64,000 nucleotides of DNA from Modestobacter roseus (GCF_007994135.1 NZ_VLKF01000001.1:2480001-2544000), one strand, 5' to 3'; shown: positions 28,960-38,794, numbered from the stretch's first letter. Notes: generated by a model from the sequence alone, not told the origin. Program-made: numbers and translations.

Positions 28960-30210
28960 TCAACGTGACGCGCCGGTCCCGGTCTTCGGCGGCGGGTGCA
29001 GCCGCCAGCCGGTGCCGGTCCACTGGACGAGGTCGGCGAGCTCCAACGCCGGCAGCACCCGCAGCACGTCGAGGACGTCGCACCCGGCCACCGCGGCGAG
29101 CCGTTCGGGGCTGACGCCGGTGCGCACCGGGCAGGCGTCGAGCACCCGGCGGGCCACGTCGGACAGCTCGTCGCGGGGACTGGCCGGCCGCGCCGGTGGA
29201 GCGGCGAGGTCGGCCCCCAGCGACCCGACCTGCTCGACCACCTGCGCGGCGGTGGTGACCAGCCGGGCGCCGCGCTCCTCGTCGCGGAGCAGCTCGTGGC
29301 AGCCCACCGACATCGCGGAGGTGACCGGACCGGGGACGACCATCAGCGCCCGCCCCAGGTCTCGGGCCCGGTGCGCCGTGGCCAGCGCCCCGGACCGCGC
29401 GGCCGCCTCGACCACCACGGTGCCCCGGGTCAGGGCGGCGATCAGCCGGTTGCGCACCAGGAAGCGGTGCCGCAGCGGGGCGCACCCGGGCGGCCACTCG
29501 CTGACCAGCAGCCCGCCGTCGAGCAGCCGGGAGAACAGCGCGGAGTGCGACGCCGGGTAGGCGCGGTCGACGCCGCAGGCGAGCACGGCCACGGTGGGGG
29601 CACCGGCGGCCAGCGCCCCGCGGTGGGCGGCGGCGTCGATCCCGAAGGCGCCGCCGGAGACGGTGGTCCAGCCCCGCTCCCCCAGTCCGTGGGCCAGCTC
29701 CCCGGTCACGTGCTCGCCGTAGGCGGTCGCCGCCCGGGAGCCGACCAGGGCCACCGAGCGGTCGACCACGTCGGCCAGTGCCCCGTCGCCACGGACCCAC
29801 AGCCCCAGGGGCGGCACGGGCGTGAGGGTCCGGTCCAGCCGGTGGTCGTCCGGCAGCGCGGAGCTGGCCACGGTCAGGCAGTGCAGGGCGGAGGTGGGCC
29901 ACTCGTCGTCCTCGGGCACCACCAGGCGTGCGCCGCACCGCTCGGCCCGCCGGAGGTCGTCGAGGCTGGCGTCCTCGGCGACCCGCGCACCGGCGACCGC
30001 CTGCACCCGGGGCGGGGCCGTCCCGGCCCGGAGCGCGGCCACGGCCTCGACCGGCCCGACCCGCTCCACGAACCGCCAGGCCGGCACCGACCCCGGTTCC
30101 AGCGCGCGGGTGAGCCATGCCCGCGCCCGGCGGACGGCCGGCCCGGCGGTGCCCGGCTCGTCCACGACCGACCCGCCGCGCAGGTCGGCCACCAGCTCGT
30201 CGGCGCTCAC
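28960..30210 (-). CDS. dprA: DNA-processing protein DprA
   Basis: DprA protects incoming single-stranded DNA and loads RecA. The GTG at 30210 gives 416 residues. The Rossmann-like core is clear: [75 protein letters not shown] and [21 protein letters not shown]-terminal winged-helix segment ([17 protein letters not shown]) follows. Its GTG overlaps the comM stop as GTGA. Confidence 0.93.
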   Translation of the reverse strand: MSADELVADLRGGSVVDEPGTAGPAVRRARAWLTRALEPGSVPAWRFVERVGPVEAVAALRAGTAPPRVQAVAGARVAEDASLDDLRRAERCGARLVVPEDDEWPTSALHCLTVASSALPDDHRLDRTLTPVPPLGLWVRGDGALADVVDRSVALVGSRAATAYGEHVTGELAHGLGERGWTTVSGGAFGIDAAAHRGALAAGAPTVAVLACGVDRAYPASHSALFSRLLDGGLLVSEWPPGCAPLRHRFLVRNRLIAALTRGTVVVEAAARSGALATAHRARDLGRALMVVPGPVTSAMSVGCHELLRDEERGARLVTTAAQVVEQVGSLGADLAAPPARPASPRDELSDVARRVLDACPVRTGVSPERLAAVAGCDVLDVLRVLPALELADLVQWTGTGWRLHPPPKTGTGASR

Positions 30211-31727
30211 GCCGCGGCCCGCGACAGCCGCATGCCGAGCGCCTCGGCGATCTGGTCGGGGCCCGGCGTACCGAGACCGGCCAGGTCGGCGAGCGTCCAG
30301 GCGACCCGCAGCACGCGGTCGAAGCCGCGGACCGACAGCGAGCCCCGCTCCAGTGCCCGCTCGGCCAGCGCCAGCGCCCGCCGGGGCACCGGCCACCGTT
30401 CGCGCAGCAGCCGGCCGGGCACCGCGCTGTTGAGGGTGAGACCGGTGCCGGCCAGCCGGGCTGCGGCTGCCTCCCGCGCCGCCCGCACCCGCCGGGCCAC
30501 CACCTGGGTCGATTCCGGGGGCGCGACGCCGTCCAGCCAGGCAGCCCGGCTCACCGCCGGCAGCGTGACCCGCAGGTCGATCCGGTCCAGCAACGGTCCG
30601 GAGAGCCGGGCCTGGTAGCGCCGGCGTTCCAGCGGGCTGCAGGTGCAGGCCGTGTCCCCGGCCGCGCTGGCGCAGGGACACGGGTTGGCGGCGAGCACCA
30701 GCTGCGCCCGGCAGGGGAAGGTGGCCGAGCCGTTCGCCCGGTGGATGGTGACCTCGCCCCGCTCCAGCGGCTGGCGCAGCGTGTCGAGCACCGCACGAGG
30801 GAACTCGGGCGCCTCGTCGAGGAAGAGCACGCCCAGGTGGGCGCGGCAGAGCGCGCCGGGACGGATCTGGCCCGACCCACCGCCGACCAGCGCGGCCATC
30901 GTCGCCGAGTGGTGCGGTGACTCGAACGTCGGGCGGCGGACCAGCGGCGCCCCCGGCGGCAGGGTGCCGGCGACCGAGGCGATCGCGGTGACCTCCATGG
31001 CGGCGCGCTCGTCCAGCGGGGGCAGCAGACCCGGCAGCCGCTCGGCGAGCATCGTCTTGCCCGCACCGGGCGGGCCGGTGAGGAACAGGTGGTGTCCCCC
31101 GGCGGCGGCGACCTCCACCGCGCGGCGTCCGGCGGTCTGGCCGACGACGTCGGCCAGGTCCGGCCCCGGCGGCTCGGGCGCCGCCGACGCACGCTCGTGC
31201 ACCGGGATGGCGGTACCGCCGGCGAGGTGGGCGACGACCTGCCCCAGCGTCTCCGCAGCGAGCACCTCGACGCCCTCGACCAGGGCCGCCTCGTCGGCGT
31301 TGCCGGCCGGCACCACGACCTGCCGGTGCCCGGCCCGGGCGGCGGCCAGCGCCGCGGGGAGCACCCCGCGCACCGTCCGCAGTGACCCGTCCAGGCCCAG
31401 CTCACCCAGCAGGACGAGCTCCCGCACCCGCTCGGCCGGCACCACCCCGACGGCGGCGAGCACGGCCACGGCCAGGGCGAGGTCGAACCCGCTCCCCTGC
31501 TTGGGCATCGCCGCCGGCGACAGCCCGATGGTCACCCGGCGCAGCGGGAAGTCGTGCCCGCTGTTGACCACGGCCGCGCGCACCCGGTCGACCGACTGGC
31601 GCACCACGGCGTCGGGCAGGCCGACGAGCACCACCGTGGGCACCCCCGGGGCGAGGTCGACCTCCACCTCCACCAAGGCGCCCCGCACGCCGACCAGCCC
31701 CACCGACCAGGTCCTCGCCAGCGCCAT
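30207..31727 (-). CDS. comM: YifB/ComM family Mg-chelatase-like AAA ATPase
   Basis: ComM is an AAA+ ring helicase that promotes branch migration during natural transformation; in most bacteria its wider role is unknown. The 506-residue product has the N-terminal chelatase-like domain (TVVLVGLPDAVVRQS), Walker A GPPGAGKTML, Walker B GVLFLDEAPEF and a C-terminal domain with paired cysteines (ANPCPCASAAGDTACTCSP). The ATG at 31727 shares its A with the yraN stop (TGATG), and the end overlaps dprA. So yraN, comM and dprA are tightly coupled. Confidence 0.94.
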   Translation of the reverse strand: MALARTWSVGLVGVRGALVEVEVDLAPGVPTVVLVGLPDAVVRQSVDRVRAAVVNSGHDFPLRRVTIGLSPAAMPKQGSGFDLALAVAVLAAVGVVPAERVRELVLLGELGLDGSLRTVRGVLPAALAAARAGHRQVVVPAGNADEAALVEGVEVLAAETLGQVVAHLAGGTAIPVHERASAAPEPPGPDLADVVGQTAGRRAVEVAAAGGHHLFLTGPPGAGKTMLAERLPGLLPPLDERAAMEVTAIASVAGTLPPGAPLVRRPTFESPHHSATMAALVGGGSGQIRPGALCRAHLGVLFLDEAPEFPRAVLDTLRQPLERGEVTIHRANGSATFPCRAQLVLAANPCPCASAAGDTACTCSPLERRRYQARLSGPLLDRIDLRVTLPAVSRAAWLDGVAPPESTQVVARRVRAAREAAAARLAGTGLTLNSAVPGRLLRERWPVPRRALALAERALERGSLSVRGFDRVLRVAWTLADLAGLGTPGPDQIAEALGMRLSRAAA

Positions 31728-32095
31728 CAGAACGCGTTCCGCAGGTGCGCCACCCGGGCCGGGCCGGCGTCCGGGACGTGCACCCCGACGACGTCGAAGC
31801 GCAGGTCGGGCGCGTGGTGGTCGTGCGCCGCGAGCCAGGCGCTGGCCAGCTGGCGCAGCCGGCGCCGCTTGTCCGCGGTGACCGCCTCCACGGCGTGCCC
31901 GAAGCCGGTGCCGCGCCGGGTCTTCACCTCGCAGAAGACGATGGCGTCGCCGTCGCGGGCGACGACGTCGAGCTCGCCGTGCCGGCAGCGCCAGTTGCGG
32001 TCGAGCACCTGCATGCCGGCATCGGTGAGCAGCCGGACGGCCACGCGCTCGCCGTAGGCGCCGAGCGCGGCTCGTGGGGTGGGGGTCGTGGACAC
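31727..32095 (-). CDS. yraN: UPF0102 (YraN) endonuclease-fold protein
   Basis: The GTG at 32095 gives 122 residues, the usual family size; CGAGGG lies just before it. UPF0102 hallmarks are present: ALGAYGERVAVRLL, VLDRNWRCRHGELDVVARD and IVFCEVKTRRG, the last with the Asp...Glu-x-Lys pattern of PD-(D/E)XK nucleases. Its role is not established, though linkage to comM-dprA suggests DNA metabolism. Confidence 0.9.
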   Translation of the reverse strand: MSTTPTPRAALGAYGERVAVRLLTDAGMQVLDRNWRCRHGELDVVARDGDAIVFCEVKTRRGTGFGHAVEAVTADKRRRLRQLASAWLAAHDHHAPDLRFDVVGVHVPDAGPARVAHLRNAF

Positions 32096-32242
32096 CCCTC
32101 GACCCTGGGTCCGGCGCTGCCCGCGGGCCAGCGCCCAGCGAGGTCTGTGGACAGCGCCCACGACTGTGGACGACGGGGCCCGACCGGCGCCCGGCCGGGG
32201 CAACCTGGCCGGGGAAATCTGGCCGGGTGCGCGGCGACCGGG

Positions 32243-32563
32243 TCAGGGCAGGCGCGGGCTGTCCGGCAGCTCGAGGTCGGGCTTGTCCAGCTCCTCGACG
32301 TTGACGTCCTTGAACGTCACGACCCGCACGTTCTTCACGAAGCGGGCCGGCCGGTACATGTCCCAGACCCAGGCGTCGGTGAGGGTGAGCTCGAAGAACA
32401 CCTCGCCGCCGGCGTCCCGGACCTGGAGGTCGACGCTGTTGGCCAGGTAGAACCGCCGCTCGGTCTCCACGACGTAGGAGAACTGGCGGACGATGTCCTT
32501 GTACTCGCGATAGAGCTGCAGCTCCATCTCGGTCTCGTACTTCTCGAGGTCCTCGGTGCTCAT
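32243..32563 (-). CDS. DUF2469 protein
   Basis: The 106-residue protein matches DUF2469, a family confined largely to actinobacteria and found next to rnhB and lepB: MSTEDLEKYETEMELQLYRE, YKDIVRQFSYVVETERRFYL and the C-terminal VRVVTFKDVNVEELDKP. Function is unknown. Its ATG overlaps the rnhB stop (ATGA). The 147 bp between it and yraN hold no clear gene. Confidence 0.92.
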   Translation of the reverse strand: MSTEDLEKYETEMELQLYREYKDIVRQFSYVVETERRFYLANSVDLQVRDAGGEVFFELTLTDAWVWDMYRPARFVKNVRVVTFKDVNVEELDKPDLELPDSPRLP

Positions 32564-33402
32564 CGGGTGTGCTCCACGAGTGCCGGCGTGGGCAGGCCGG
32601 CACGGTGGTCGGCAGCCCGCGGGATGGATCCGGAGACGAGCTCCGGGGGGTCGTTCGACTGGGCGGGCACGGGTCCATCATCGGGCATGGCCCGTGTCCG
32701 CGGCAGCGCTGGTGTCCGCGCGGCGTGCGCGTCCCGCGCCCGGGCCACGTTGACGAACCGCATCCGGTGCTCCGGGCAGGGTCCGTGCCGGTCGAGGGCA
32801 GCACTGTGCGCCTCGGTGATGTAGCCCTTGTGGACGTCGAAGCCGTAGGCCGGGAACCGCTCGTGCAGGTCGAGCATCATCCGGTCGCGGGTGACCTTCG
32901 CCAGCACCGATGCCGCGGCGACGCAGGCGGCGACCCGGTCGCCCTTCCAGACCGCCAGCGAGGGCTGCGCCAGCCCGCTGACCGGGAAGCCGTCGGTGAG
33001 CACGTACTGCGGGCCCGGTTCGAGGGTGTGCACCGCCCGGCGCAGCGCCTCGATGTTGGTGACGTGCATCCCCCGGGCGTCGAGCTCGCCCACCGGGATC
33101 ACGACCACCGACCAGGCGACCGCCCGGTCGAGCACCTCGGCGTGCACCCGCTCCCGCGTCGCGGCGGTGAGCAACTTGGAGTCGGCCAGTCCCGGGACCC
33201 GTCCACGTCGGCCGGCCGGCAGCACGCACGCGGCGGCGACCAGGGGTCCGGCGCAGGCACCGCGGCCGGCCTCGTCGGCCCCGGCGATGGCGGCGAACCC
33301 GCGCCGGCGCAGGGATCGCTCCATCTCCCAGAGGGCGTCGTCGGCGTCCGCGACGGCGCCGCCCCGGGAGCGGGGGGCGGTGGGGGTGGCTCGGGCAGGC
33401 AT
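32560..33402 (-). CDS. rnhB: Ribonuclease HII
   Basis: RNase HII removes RNA from RNA/DNA hybrids and single ribonucleotides from DNA. Catalytic residues: Asp-Glu in IAGADEAGRGACAGPLV, Asp in YVLTDGFP and a later acidic position; KVTRDRMM and GFDVHKGYITEAH are typical. The C-terminal 60 residues (after MRFVNVARA) are a Pro/Ala-rich extension. The ATG at 33402 is the first in frame; a later GTG would shorten a poorly conserved N-terminus. Confidence 0.95.
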   Translation of the reverse strand: MPARATPTAPRSRGGAVADADDALWEMERSLRRRGFAAIAGADEAGRGACAGPLVAAACVLPAGRRGRVPGLADSKLLTAATRERVHAEVLDRAVAWSVVVIPVGELDARGMHVTNIEALRRAVHTLEPGPQYVLTDGFPVSGLAQPSLAVWKGDRVAACVAAASVLAKVTRDRMMLDLHERFPAYGFDVHKGYITEAHSAALDRHGPCPEHRMRFVNVARARDAHAARTPALPRTRAMPDDGPVPAQSNDPPELVSGSIPRAADHRAGLPTPALVEHTR

Positions 33403-33483
33403 CGACTGCCGACCCTACGACGCACCGACGACGGCGCGCCCCCGGGCTGGGACCGACGGCGCGCCCGGCCGGACCCGGACGCA

Positions 33484-33523
33484 CCACGAGCCGGTCCGCG
33501 GGGGAACGGGGACCGGCTCGTGG
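33484..33523 (-). terminator. 14-bp hairpin below the LuxR-type regulator gene
   Basis: Perfect arms 33484-33497 and 33510-33523 (CCACGAGCCGGTCC on the left) flank a 12-base loop. It lies downstream of the regulator stop and upstream of rnhB, so it probably separates the two transcripts. Confidence 0.6.
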
Positions 33524-33646
33524 CGGCTGGGCGCGGTCGACAGCTGCCGACCAGCCCTGCCTGCCGGGGCGTGGGGGGACGCCCCGGCCGTCGTGTCGGG
33601 TCGGTCGCGGTGGGCGTGGTGCCCGGTCCGCCACCGGCCCGCCGGC

Positions 33647-34354
33647 TCAGACGCCGGTGGCGGTGAAGGAGTGCGCGCCGCAGGTGCAGCCGGGGTTGCG
33701 GGCGGAGAGCACCAGCGACACGGCGTGCGCCCGGTCGCGGGCGCCGAGCTTGCGCAGGATCGCCTTCACGTGGGACTTGACGGTGTCCTCGCTGATGAAC
33801 AGGTTCCGGCCGATCTGCCGGTTCGACTGCCCCTGGAGGAGCTCGTCGAGGACGTCGGACTCCCGCCGGGTCAGCGGCACCTCGGGGGTGAGCGGCTTGG
33901 CGACCGGCTCGGCCCCGCCCTCGGTGCGGCGGATCTGCGGGTCGACGACGGTGCGCCCGGCACGGGCGGCGAGCACCGCCCAGCCCAGCAGCGTGGGCGA
34001 GGTGTTCATCAGCAGGTAGCCGCGGACACCGGCGGCCAGCGCCTCGTTGACCACGGCCGGGTCCTCGGAGGTGGCGATCGCGACGATCGCGATCTGCGGG
34101 TAACGGCGACGGAGGTCGCGGCAGGCGTTGAGGGTCGCGGCCCGGCCGGCGCCCAGCTCCACCACGACGGCGTCGGGGCGGGCCGAGTCGGCGAGGGTCA
34201 GTGCGCGCCGGGGCTCACCGGGGCTGCCCACCGCCTGCATGCCCGCGGTCTCGTTGATCATGCCGATCAGGCCGCGGCGCAGAACCGGGGCGTCCGCGAG
34301 GATCATGACGCGGGTGACGCCGCGCGTGGTGCTCGCCATGGGTGCAGACACTGT
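33647..34354 (-). CDS. Orphan LuxR-type regulator with degenerate receiver domain
   Basis: The 235-residue product has a receiver-like domain and a C-terminal LuxR/NarL helix-turn-helix (LTRRESDVLDELLQGQSN then LFISEDTVKSHVKAILRKLG). The receiver is atypical: the phosphoacceptor position reads VVVELGAG, with Glu where Asp is expected; the acidic pocket near the N-terminus is reduced (ILADAPVLRRGL); and the conserved Lys is replaced in GYLLMNTSP. It probably works without phosphorylation. The tail GCTCGAHS contains a CxC-plus-His group. No histidine kinase is adjacent. The start is uncertain: GTG at 34354 (GGAGAG upstream), ATG at 34339 or ATG at 34396. Confidence 0.85.
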   Translation of the reverse strand, partial: TVSAPMASTTRGVTRVMILADAPVLRRGLIGMINETAGMQAVGSPGEPRRALTLADSARPDAVVVELGAGRAATLNACRDLRRRYPQIAIVAIATSEDPAVVNEALAAGVRGYLLMNTSPTLLGWAVLAARAGRTVVDPQIRRTEGGAEPVAKPLTPEVPLTRRESDVLDELLQGQSNRQIGRNLFISEDTVKSHVKAILRKLGARDRAHAVSLVLSARNPGCTCGAHSFTATGV

Positions 34355-34386
34355 CTGACTCTCCGTTCGGGTCTGATGACTCTCTG

Positions 34387-34398
34387 CGATGTACATCG
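34387..34398. promoter_or_regulatory. 12-bp perfect palindrome upstream of LuxR-type gene
   Basis: CGATGTACATCG is self-complementary and lies in the AT-richer leader just upstream of the adopted regulator start. It could be an operator, possibly autoregulatory; the chance of a random 12-mer palindrome is not negligible. Confidence 0.3.
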
Positions 34399-34555
34399 AC
34401 CGGGTGAACGGATTGCTTGAACAACTTCCGCGAACTTCTTTCCACGACGCGCGCAGATCCTGCCGAAAGCCGTATCCGGGCGGTAGCCCGGCGTGGCCGA
34501 TCGGCGGCGCGCCTGCTCGACAGTGGCCCGGAGAGGACGCCATCGAGTCGGGCCG

Positions 34556-35602
34556 TCAGCCGGCCGCGGAGTCTCGCGCCGGCCGGGTCTGCGCGGGCCG
34601 GCGCACGCGCCGCCAGCCGGTGCGCGGAGGACGACGGGACGGACCTGCCGCCCGGAGGGGCCGTAGCCGCCGCCGACGACGCCAGGCGGTCAGCGGCACG
34701 GCCCCGACCAGGCCCAGGACGTAGGGCACCGCCACCGCCGCGCCGCCCTGCACCGGCAGACCGGCAGGAGCCGCAGCGGCGTCGGCCTGGATCTCCGGAT
34801 CGTCGATGAAGCCGAGCCGGTCCAGTGGCCAGACGATGACGGCCGCCTTGCCGATCACGTCGTCCACGCCGATGGTGCCGGAGTACTCGTCCCCGCTGTG
34901 CTCGACGGAGTCCGCCGACGCCGAGCGGTGGTCCCCCATCACCCACAGCCGCCCCTCGGGCACGACCACCGGGGAGAACGCCCGCGACTCGATCGGGTTG
35001 TCCTGGTAGATGTACGGCTCGTCCAACGGCTCGCCGTCGACGGTCACCCGCCCCTCGGCGTCGCAGCAGGCGACCTCCTGCCCCTCGGTGGCGATGACCC
35101 GCTTGACGTAGTCGTCCTCGCTGGGCGGCGCCACGCCGATCGCCCGGCCCAGGGTCAGCAGCGCACCGGTGAACCAGTTGCTCGGCTCCTCGACGGTGAT
35201 CTCCGGGGACCAGGTGTCCGGACCGCGGAAGACCACCACGTCGCCGGGCTCGGGCTCGCCGAACCAGTAGGGCACCTTGTTCACCAGCACCCGGTCCCCG
35301 GTGCAGCCGGGACAGCCGTGCAGCGTCTGCTCCATCGAGCCCGAGGGGATGAAGAAGGCCTGCACCAGGAAGGTCTTCACCAGCAGCGCCAGCACGAAGG
35401 CGATGACCAGCAGCACCGGCAGCTCCCGCAGCAGGGAGCCCTTCTTCGCCGGCGCCCGGCCACCGTGCGCCGCCGCGGGGGTCGCCCCGCCCGGCTCGGG
35501 CCCACCGGACCGGCGGTCACCCGCCTCGACGGAGGGCGGGGAGTCCGGGGCGTCCCCGTCGGGACGGCCGGTGGGCGGGTCGGTGGGGCCGTGCGTGCTC
35601 AT
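34556..35602 (-). CDS. lepB: Signal peptidase I
   Basis: LepB cleaves signal peptides of exported proteins. The 348-residue protein has a 55-residue Pro/Gly-rich cytoplasmic head, a first helix (LPVLLVIAFVLALLVKTFL), the catalytic Ser in FIPSGSMEQTL and Lys in YVKRVIATEG, and the GDHRSASADS box. A second hydrophobic segment near residue 295 and a strongly Arg-rich tail follow. A CPGC pair sits in the loop after the Ser. It lies 136 bp downstream of rplS past a strong hairpin, so it may have its own promoter. Confidence 0.95.
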   Translation of the reverse strand: MSTHGPTDPPTGRPDGDAPDSPPSVEAGDRRSGGPEPGGATPAAAHGGRAPAKKGSLLRELPVLLVIAFVLALLVKTFLVQAFFIPSGSMEQTLHGCPGCTGDRVLVNKVPYWFGEPEPGDVVVFRGPDTWSPEITVEEPSNWFTGALLTLGRAIGVAPPSEDDYVKRVIATEGQEVACCDAEGRVTVDGEPLDEPYIYQDNPIESRAFSPVVVPEGRLWVMGDHRSASADSVEHSGDEYSGTIGVDDVIGKAAVIVWPLDRLGFIDDPEIQADAAAAPAGLPVQGGAAVAVPYVLGLVGAVPLTAWRRRRRLRPLRAAGPSRRPPRTGWRRVRRPAQTRPARDSAAG

Positions 35603-35685
35603 CGCCGATCAGCGTACGGTCCGCGCGCCACCGCGCCCGGTGGAACGCCGGATGCCACGGAACGCACAGTCGCCCGGGAACGCGA

Positions 35686-35718
35686 ACGGGGCCGGCTGCC
35701 CATGGCAGCCGGCCCCGT
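35686..35718 (-). terminator. 15-bp hairpin downstream of rplS
   Basis: Perfect arms 35686-35700 and 35704-35718 (ACGGGGCCGGCTGCC) around a CAT loop, about 20 bp after the rplS stop. It is a strong candidate for termination of the rpsP-rplS transcription block. Confidence 0.7.
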
Positions 35719-35738
35719 GCGACGTCGGGACGCTGGGA

Positions 35739-36095
35739 TCAGCGCGAGACGACCTCGCGCTTCTCCTTGATCTTGGCGGCCTTGCCGCGCAGCTCACGGA
35801 GGTAGTACAGCTTCGCCCGGCGGACGTCACCGCGGGTGAGCACCTCGATCTGCTCCACCACCGGGGTGTGCACCGGGAAGGTGCGCTCCACGCCGACGCC
35901 GAAGCTGACCTTGCGGACGGTGAAGGTCTCGCGGATCCCGCCACCCTGGCGCCGGATGATGACGCCCTGGAAGACCTGGACGCGCGAGCGGGTGCCCTCG
36001 ATGACCCGCACGTGCACCTTCACGGTGTCCCCGGGGCGGAAGTCGGGGATGTCGTTGCGCAGCGACGCAGCGTCGAGGGCGTCCAGGGTGTTCAT
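35739..36095 (-). CDS. rplS: 50S ribosomal protein L19
   Basis: L19 lies at the 30S-50S interface. The ATG at 36095 gives 118 residues, the family length; TGAGGA precedes it. Conserved segments: [39 protein letters not shown] and the C-terminal [18 protein letters not shown]. The 191 bp upstream, including a possible leader, separate it from the Nudix gene. Confidence 0.97.
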   Translation of the reverse strand: MNTLDALDAASLRNDIPDFRPGDTVKVHVRVIEGTRSRVQVFQGVIIRRQGGGIRETFTVRKVSFGVGVERTFPVHTPVVEQIEVLTRGDVRRAKLYYLRELRGKAAKIKEKREVVSR

Positions 36096-36286
36096 CGCAG
36101 CAGTCCTCAGATCTAGGGAACTCGTCGTGGAACGGGCAGCGGGGTCCCGGTGAGTCCGTACCGGGGGGCCGCGCTCCAGCGCCCGCGAGATCGGCCGTGG
36201 CGGTGCCACAGGACGTCGTCGTCAGGTGCGGAGCCACCGTCGACAGGAGCCGACGGCGTGCAGCAGCTCTCTACTGTGCCACATCT

Positions 36287-36802
36287 TCAGCTGACGATGC
36301 GCGGCGGCCCCGTCCACGGGCCGGTGAGCAGCTGCGGGAGCACCTCGGCGAGCTCCTGCGGGGCGAAGGCGACCCCGCCGGCCGCCACCTCGGCGGCGGT
36401 CCACCAGCGGTGCGGCTCGTCGGCGAGCAGCTCCAGTTCGGTGCGGCCGGCGACGTCGACCTCGTGCCGGACGTCGCGCAGCACGAAGAAGGTCTCCCGC
36501 GAGTCGATCTCCCGCCCGCCCCACCGACCCAGGTGCCGCCGCAGCCACACCGGTCCCTCCAGGTCGACCGGGTCGGCGCGCAGGCCGGTCTCCTCGGCGA
36601 GCTCGCGGACGGCGGCCGTGCGCAGGTCCTCGCCGTCCTCCACTCCCCCGCCGGGCGTGTACCAGAACAGCACCTCCCCGGGGACGGCGTCCGGGCCGGT
36701 GAGCCGGGCGCCGAGCAGCAGCACCCGCTGCGCCGGGTCGAGCACCAGCACCCGCGCGGTCGGCCGGACCCACGGCTGGCCGGTCACGACTGCGCCGGTC
36801 AC
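36287..36802 (-). CDS. Nudix hydrolase
   Basis: The 171-residue protein carries a complete Nudix box: [20 protein letters not shown] followed by ETGL, with the metal-binding REUxEE glutamates. It would hydrolyse a nucleoside diphosphate linked to another group; the substrate is unknown. [19 protein letters not shown] precedes the box as in most Nudix enzymes. The GTG overlaps the trmD stop (GTGA), so it is cotranslated with a tRNA-modification gene, a context without obvious functional meaning. Confidence 0.9.
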   Translation of the reverse strand: MTGAVVTGQPWVRPTARVLVLDPAQRVLLLGARLTGPDAVPGEVLFWYTPGGGVEDGEDLRTAAVRELAEETGLRADPVDLEGPVWLRRHLGRWGGREIDSRETFFVLRDVRHEVDVAGRTELELLADEPHRWWTAAEVAAGGVAFAPQELAEVLPQLLTGPWTGPPRIVS

Positions 36803-37548
36803 TGCTGGGGGTCGGCGTCCAGCGCCGACCGGTCGGCCGCCGACAGGGCGTCGTCCGGCAGCGCCGCCAGCAGGTCGGGACGGCGGTCGGCGGTGCGCCG
36901 CAGCGACTCCGCGCGGCGCCAGCGGGCGATCGCGGCGTGGTCACCGGACAGCAGCACCGGCGGCACGTCCTGGTCACGCCAGGACGCCGGGCGGGTGTAG
37001 GAGGGCCCTTCGAGCAGCCCGTCGGCGTGCGAGTCGAACTCCACCGACTCGGCGTTGCCGACCACCCCGGGGATCAGCCGGGTGACCGCCTCGACCATCA
37101 CCAGCACCGCGGACTCACCGCCGGCGAGCACGTAGTCGCCGATGGAGACCTCCGACACCGGCCCGGCCGAGGCCGCCCAGTCCGCGACCCGCTGGTCGAT
37201 GCCCTCGTAGCGGCCGCAGGCGAAGACCAGGCCGGGCTCGGCGGCCCACTCGGCGGCGACCGCCTGGGTGAAGGGCCGGCCGGCCGGGGTCGGTACGACC
37301 AGCCGGGTGCCCGGAGGGCGGACCGCCTCCAGCGCGCGCGCCCAGGGCTCGGGGCGCATGACCATGCCGGGGCCGCCGCCGTAGGGGGCGTCGTCGACCG
37401 TGCGGTGGACGTCGTCGGTCCACTGCCGCAGGTCGTGCACGCCGACGGAGACCAGGCCCCGGGCCGCGGCCTTGCCGAGCAGGGACTGGCCGAGCGGGGC
37501 GAGGTACTCCGGGAAGATCGTGACCACGTCGATCCGGAAGCCGGTCAC
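36799..37548 (-). CDS. trmD: tRNA (guanine-N1)-methyltransferase
   Basis: TrmD makes m1G37 in tRNAs with a G36, preventing frameshifts. The GTG at 37548 gives 249 residues. The SPOUT knot is evident: [26 protein letters not shown] and [18 protein letters not shown], with [13 protein letters not shown] after it. Both ends overlap neighbours (rimM stop and Nudix start) as GTGA, indicating a compact operon rpsP-khpA-rimM-trmD-Nudix. Confidence 0.97.
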   Translation of the reverse strand: MTGFRIDVVTIFPEYLAPLGQSLLGKAAARGLVSVGVHDLRQWTDDVHRTVDDAPYGGGPGMVMRPEPWARALEAVRPPGTRLVVPTPAGRPFTQAVAAEWAAEPGLVFACGRYEGIDQRVADWAASAGPVSEVSIGDYVLAGGESAVLVMVEAVTRLIPGVVGNAESVEFDSHADGLLEGPSYTRPASWRDQDVPPVLLSGDHAAIARWRRAESLRRTADRRPDLLAALPDDALSAADRSALDADPQQ

Positions 37549-38060
37549 AGGTCGAGCAGCCCCTCGGGCGGGTCGACGACGAGCCGGCCCCCGGCCACGT
37601 CCACCACCGGGACCATCGCCGTCACGAACGGCACGAGGAGCTCGCGGCCGTCGGTGCGGCGCACGACCAGCAGCTCGGCGCCCTCGTGCTGCACGGCGGT
37701 GACCTCGCCCAGCGGCGAGCCGTCGGTCAGCTCGGCGGCCAGGCCGACCAGCTGGTGGTCGTAGAAGGAGTCCGGGTCGTCGAGCTCGGGGAGCGCATCG
37801 ACCGGGACGAGCAGCCGGGTGTTGCGCAGCGCGTCGGCGGCCTCGCGGTCGGCGACCACGACGCCGTCCGGGCCGGCCAGCTGCAGCAGCAGGACGCCGC
37901 TGTGCCAGCGGGCGGCGGAGACGGTGAGCGGGCCGCGCGCGGCGGGGTCGGTGAGCAGCACCGACCCGGGCGCGAACCGCAGGTCGGGGTCGTCGGTGCG
38001 CACCTCGACGGTCACCTGACCACGGACACCGTGGGGCCGGCCGATGCGGCCGACCACCAC
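37545..38060 (-). CDS. rimM: 16S rRNA processing protein RimM
   Basis: RimM helps assemble the 30S head and binds S19. The 171-residue reading shows [19 protein letters not shown] at the start, a [11 protein letters not shown] segment between the RimM N- and PRC-barrel domains, and the C-terminal [20 protein letters not shown]. The start is uncertain: GTG at 38060 has no ribosome site, and a CTG 17 codons upstream overlapping the khpA stop is an alternative. Confidence 0.93.
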   Translation of the reverse strand: MVVGRIGRPHGVRGQVTVEVRTDDPDLRFAPGSVLLTDPAARGPLTVSAARWHSGVLLLQLAGPDGVVVADREAADALRNTRLLVPVDALPELDDPDSFYDHQLVGLAAELTDGSPLGEVTAVQHEGAELLVVRRTDGRELLVPFVTAMVPVVDVAGGRLVVDPPEGLLDL

Positions 38061-38104
38061 GGTGTCGGGGTGTGCGGGGGTGGCGCCAGGGGCGCCGGGA
38101 GTGC

Positions 38105-38341
38105 TCAGCGCCCGTCGGTGTCGACGACGTCAACCCGCAGGCCGCGGCCGCCGACACCGGTCATGACCTGACGCAGGGCCTTGGCGGTGCGCCCGCCGCG
38201 GCCGATGACCTTGCCGAGGTCATCGGGGTGCACCCGGACCTCGAGGGTCTTGCCGCGACGGCCGTTGACCAGGTCGACCACGACGTCGTCGGGGTTGTCG
38301 ACGATGCCCTTGACCAGGTGCTCGAGCGCTTCTTCGAGCAC
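38105..38341 (-). CDS. khpA: KH-domain RNA-binding protein KhpA
   Basis: The 78-residue protein is a single KH domain of the KhpA/YlqC family, with the GxxG loop in [16 protein letters not shown]. With KhpB (Jag) it binds many RNAs in Gram-positives and affects cell division. The GTG start lies 3 bp after the rpsP stop, the usual genome position. Confidence 0.93.
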   Translation of the reverse strand: MLEEALEHLVKGIVDNPDDVVVDLVNGRRGKTLEVRVHPDDLGKVIGRGGRTAKALRQVMTGVGGRGLRVDVVDTDGR

Positions 38342-38344
38342 GTC

Positions 38345-38794
38345 TTACTCGGCAGCAGGCGTCTCGGCGGCGTCCGCGGCCGGGGCGTCGGCAGCGGCGT
38401 CGGCCTTGGGGGCGGCCTTCTTGCGCGGGGTGGTCGCCTCGGTCGTCGGCTCGTCGGCGGCGGCGCGGGCGGCCTCCTCGTAGAGGGCCTTCTTGTCCGG
38501 CTTGGGGGCCGCGACCTTCATCGGGGCCGGGGCCGGCTCGCCCTTGAACTTCTGCCAGTCACCGGTGACCCGGAGGATGGCGGCGACGGCCTCGGTCGGC
38601 TGGGCGCCGACGCCGAGCCAGTACTGCGCGCGCTCGCTGTCGACCTCGATGAAGGACGGGTCCTCCTTCGGGTGGTACTTGCCGATCGTCTCGATCGAGC
38701 GACCGTCCCGCTTGGTGCGGGCGTCGGCGACGACGATGCGGTAGTACGGCGCGCGCATCTTGCCCAGGCGCATGAGCTTGATCTTGGTGGCCAC
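38345..38794 (-). CDS. rpsP: 30S ribosomal protein S16
   Basis: The first 85 residues are S16 ([55 protein letters not shown]). A 60-residue Ala/Lys/Glu-rich tail follows, longer than in most bacteria but seen in actinobacteria. The GTG at 38794 has GAGGAG about 13 bases upstream. It begins the rpsP operon. Confidence 0.96.
   Translation of the reverse strand: MATKIKLMRLGKMRAPYYRIVVADARTKRDGRSIETIGKYHPKEDPSFIEVDSERAQYWLGVGAQPTEAVAAILRVTGDWQKFKGEPAPAPMKVAAPKPDKKALYEEAARAAADEPTTEATTPRKKAAPKADAAADAPAADAAETPAAE

Noticed and set aside
28960-31727. comM-dprA as evidence for a complete competence system
   Set aside because: Both genes are widespread in non-transformable actinobacteria and no ComEA/ComEC or pilus genes are in the window.
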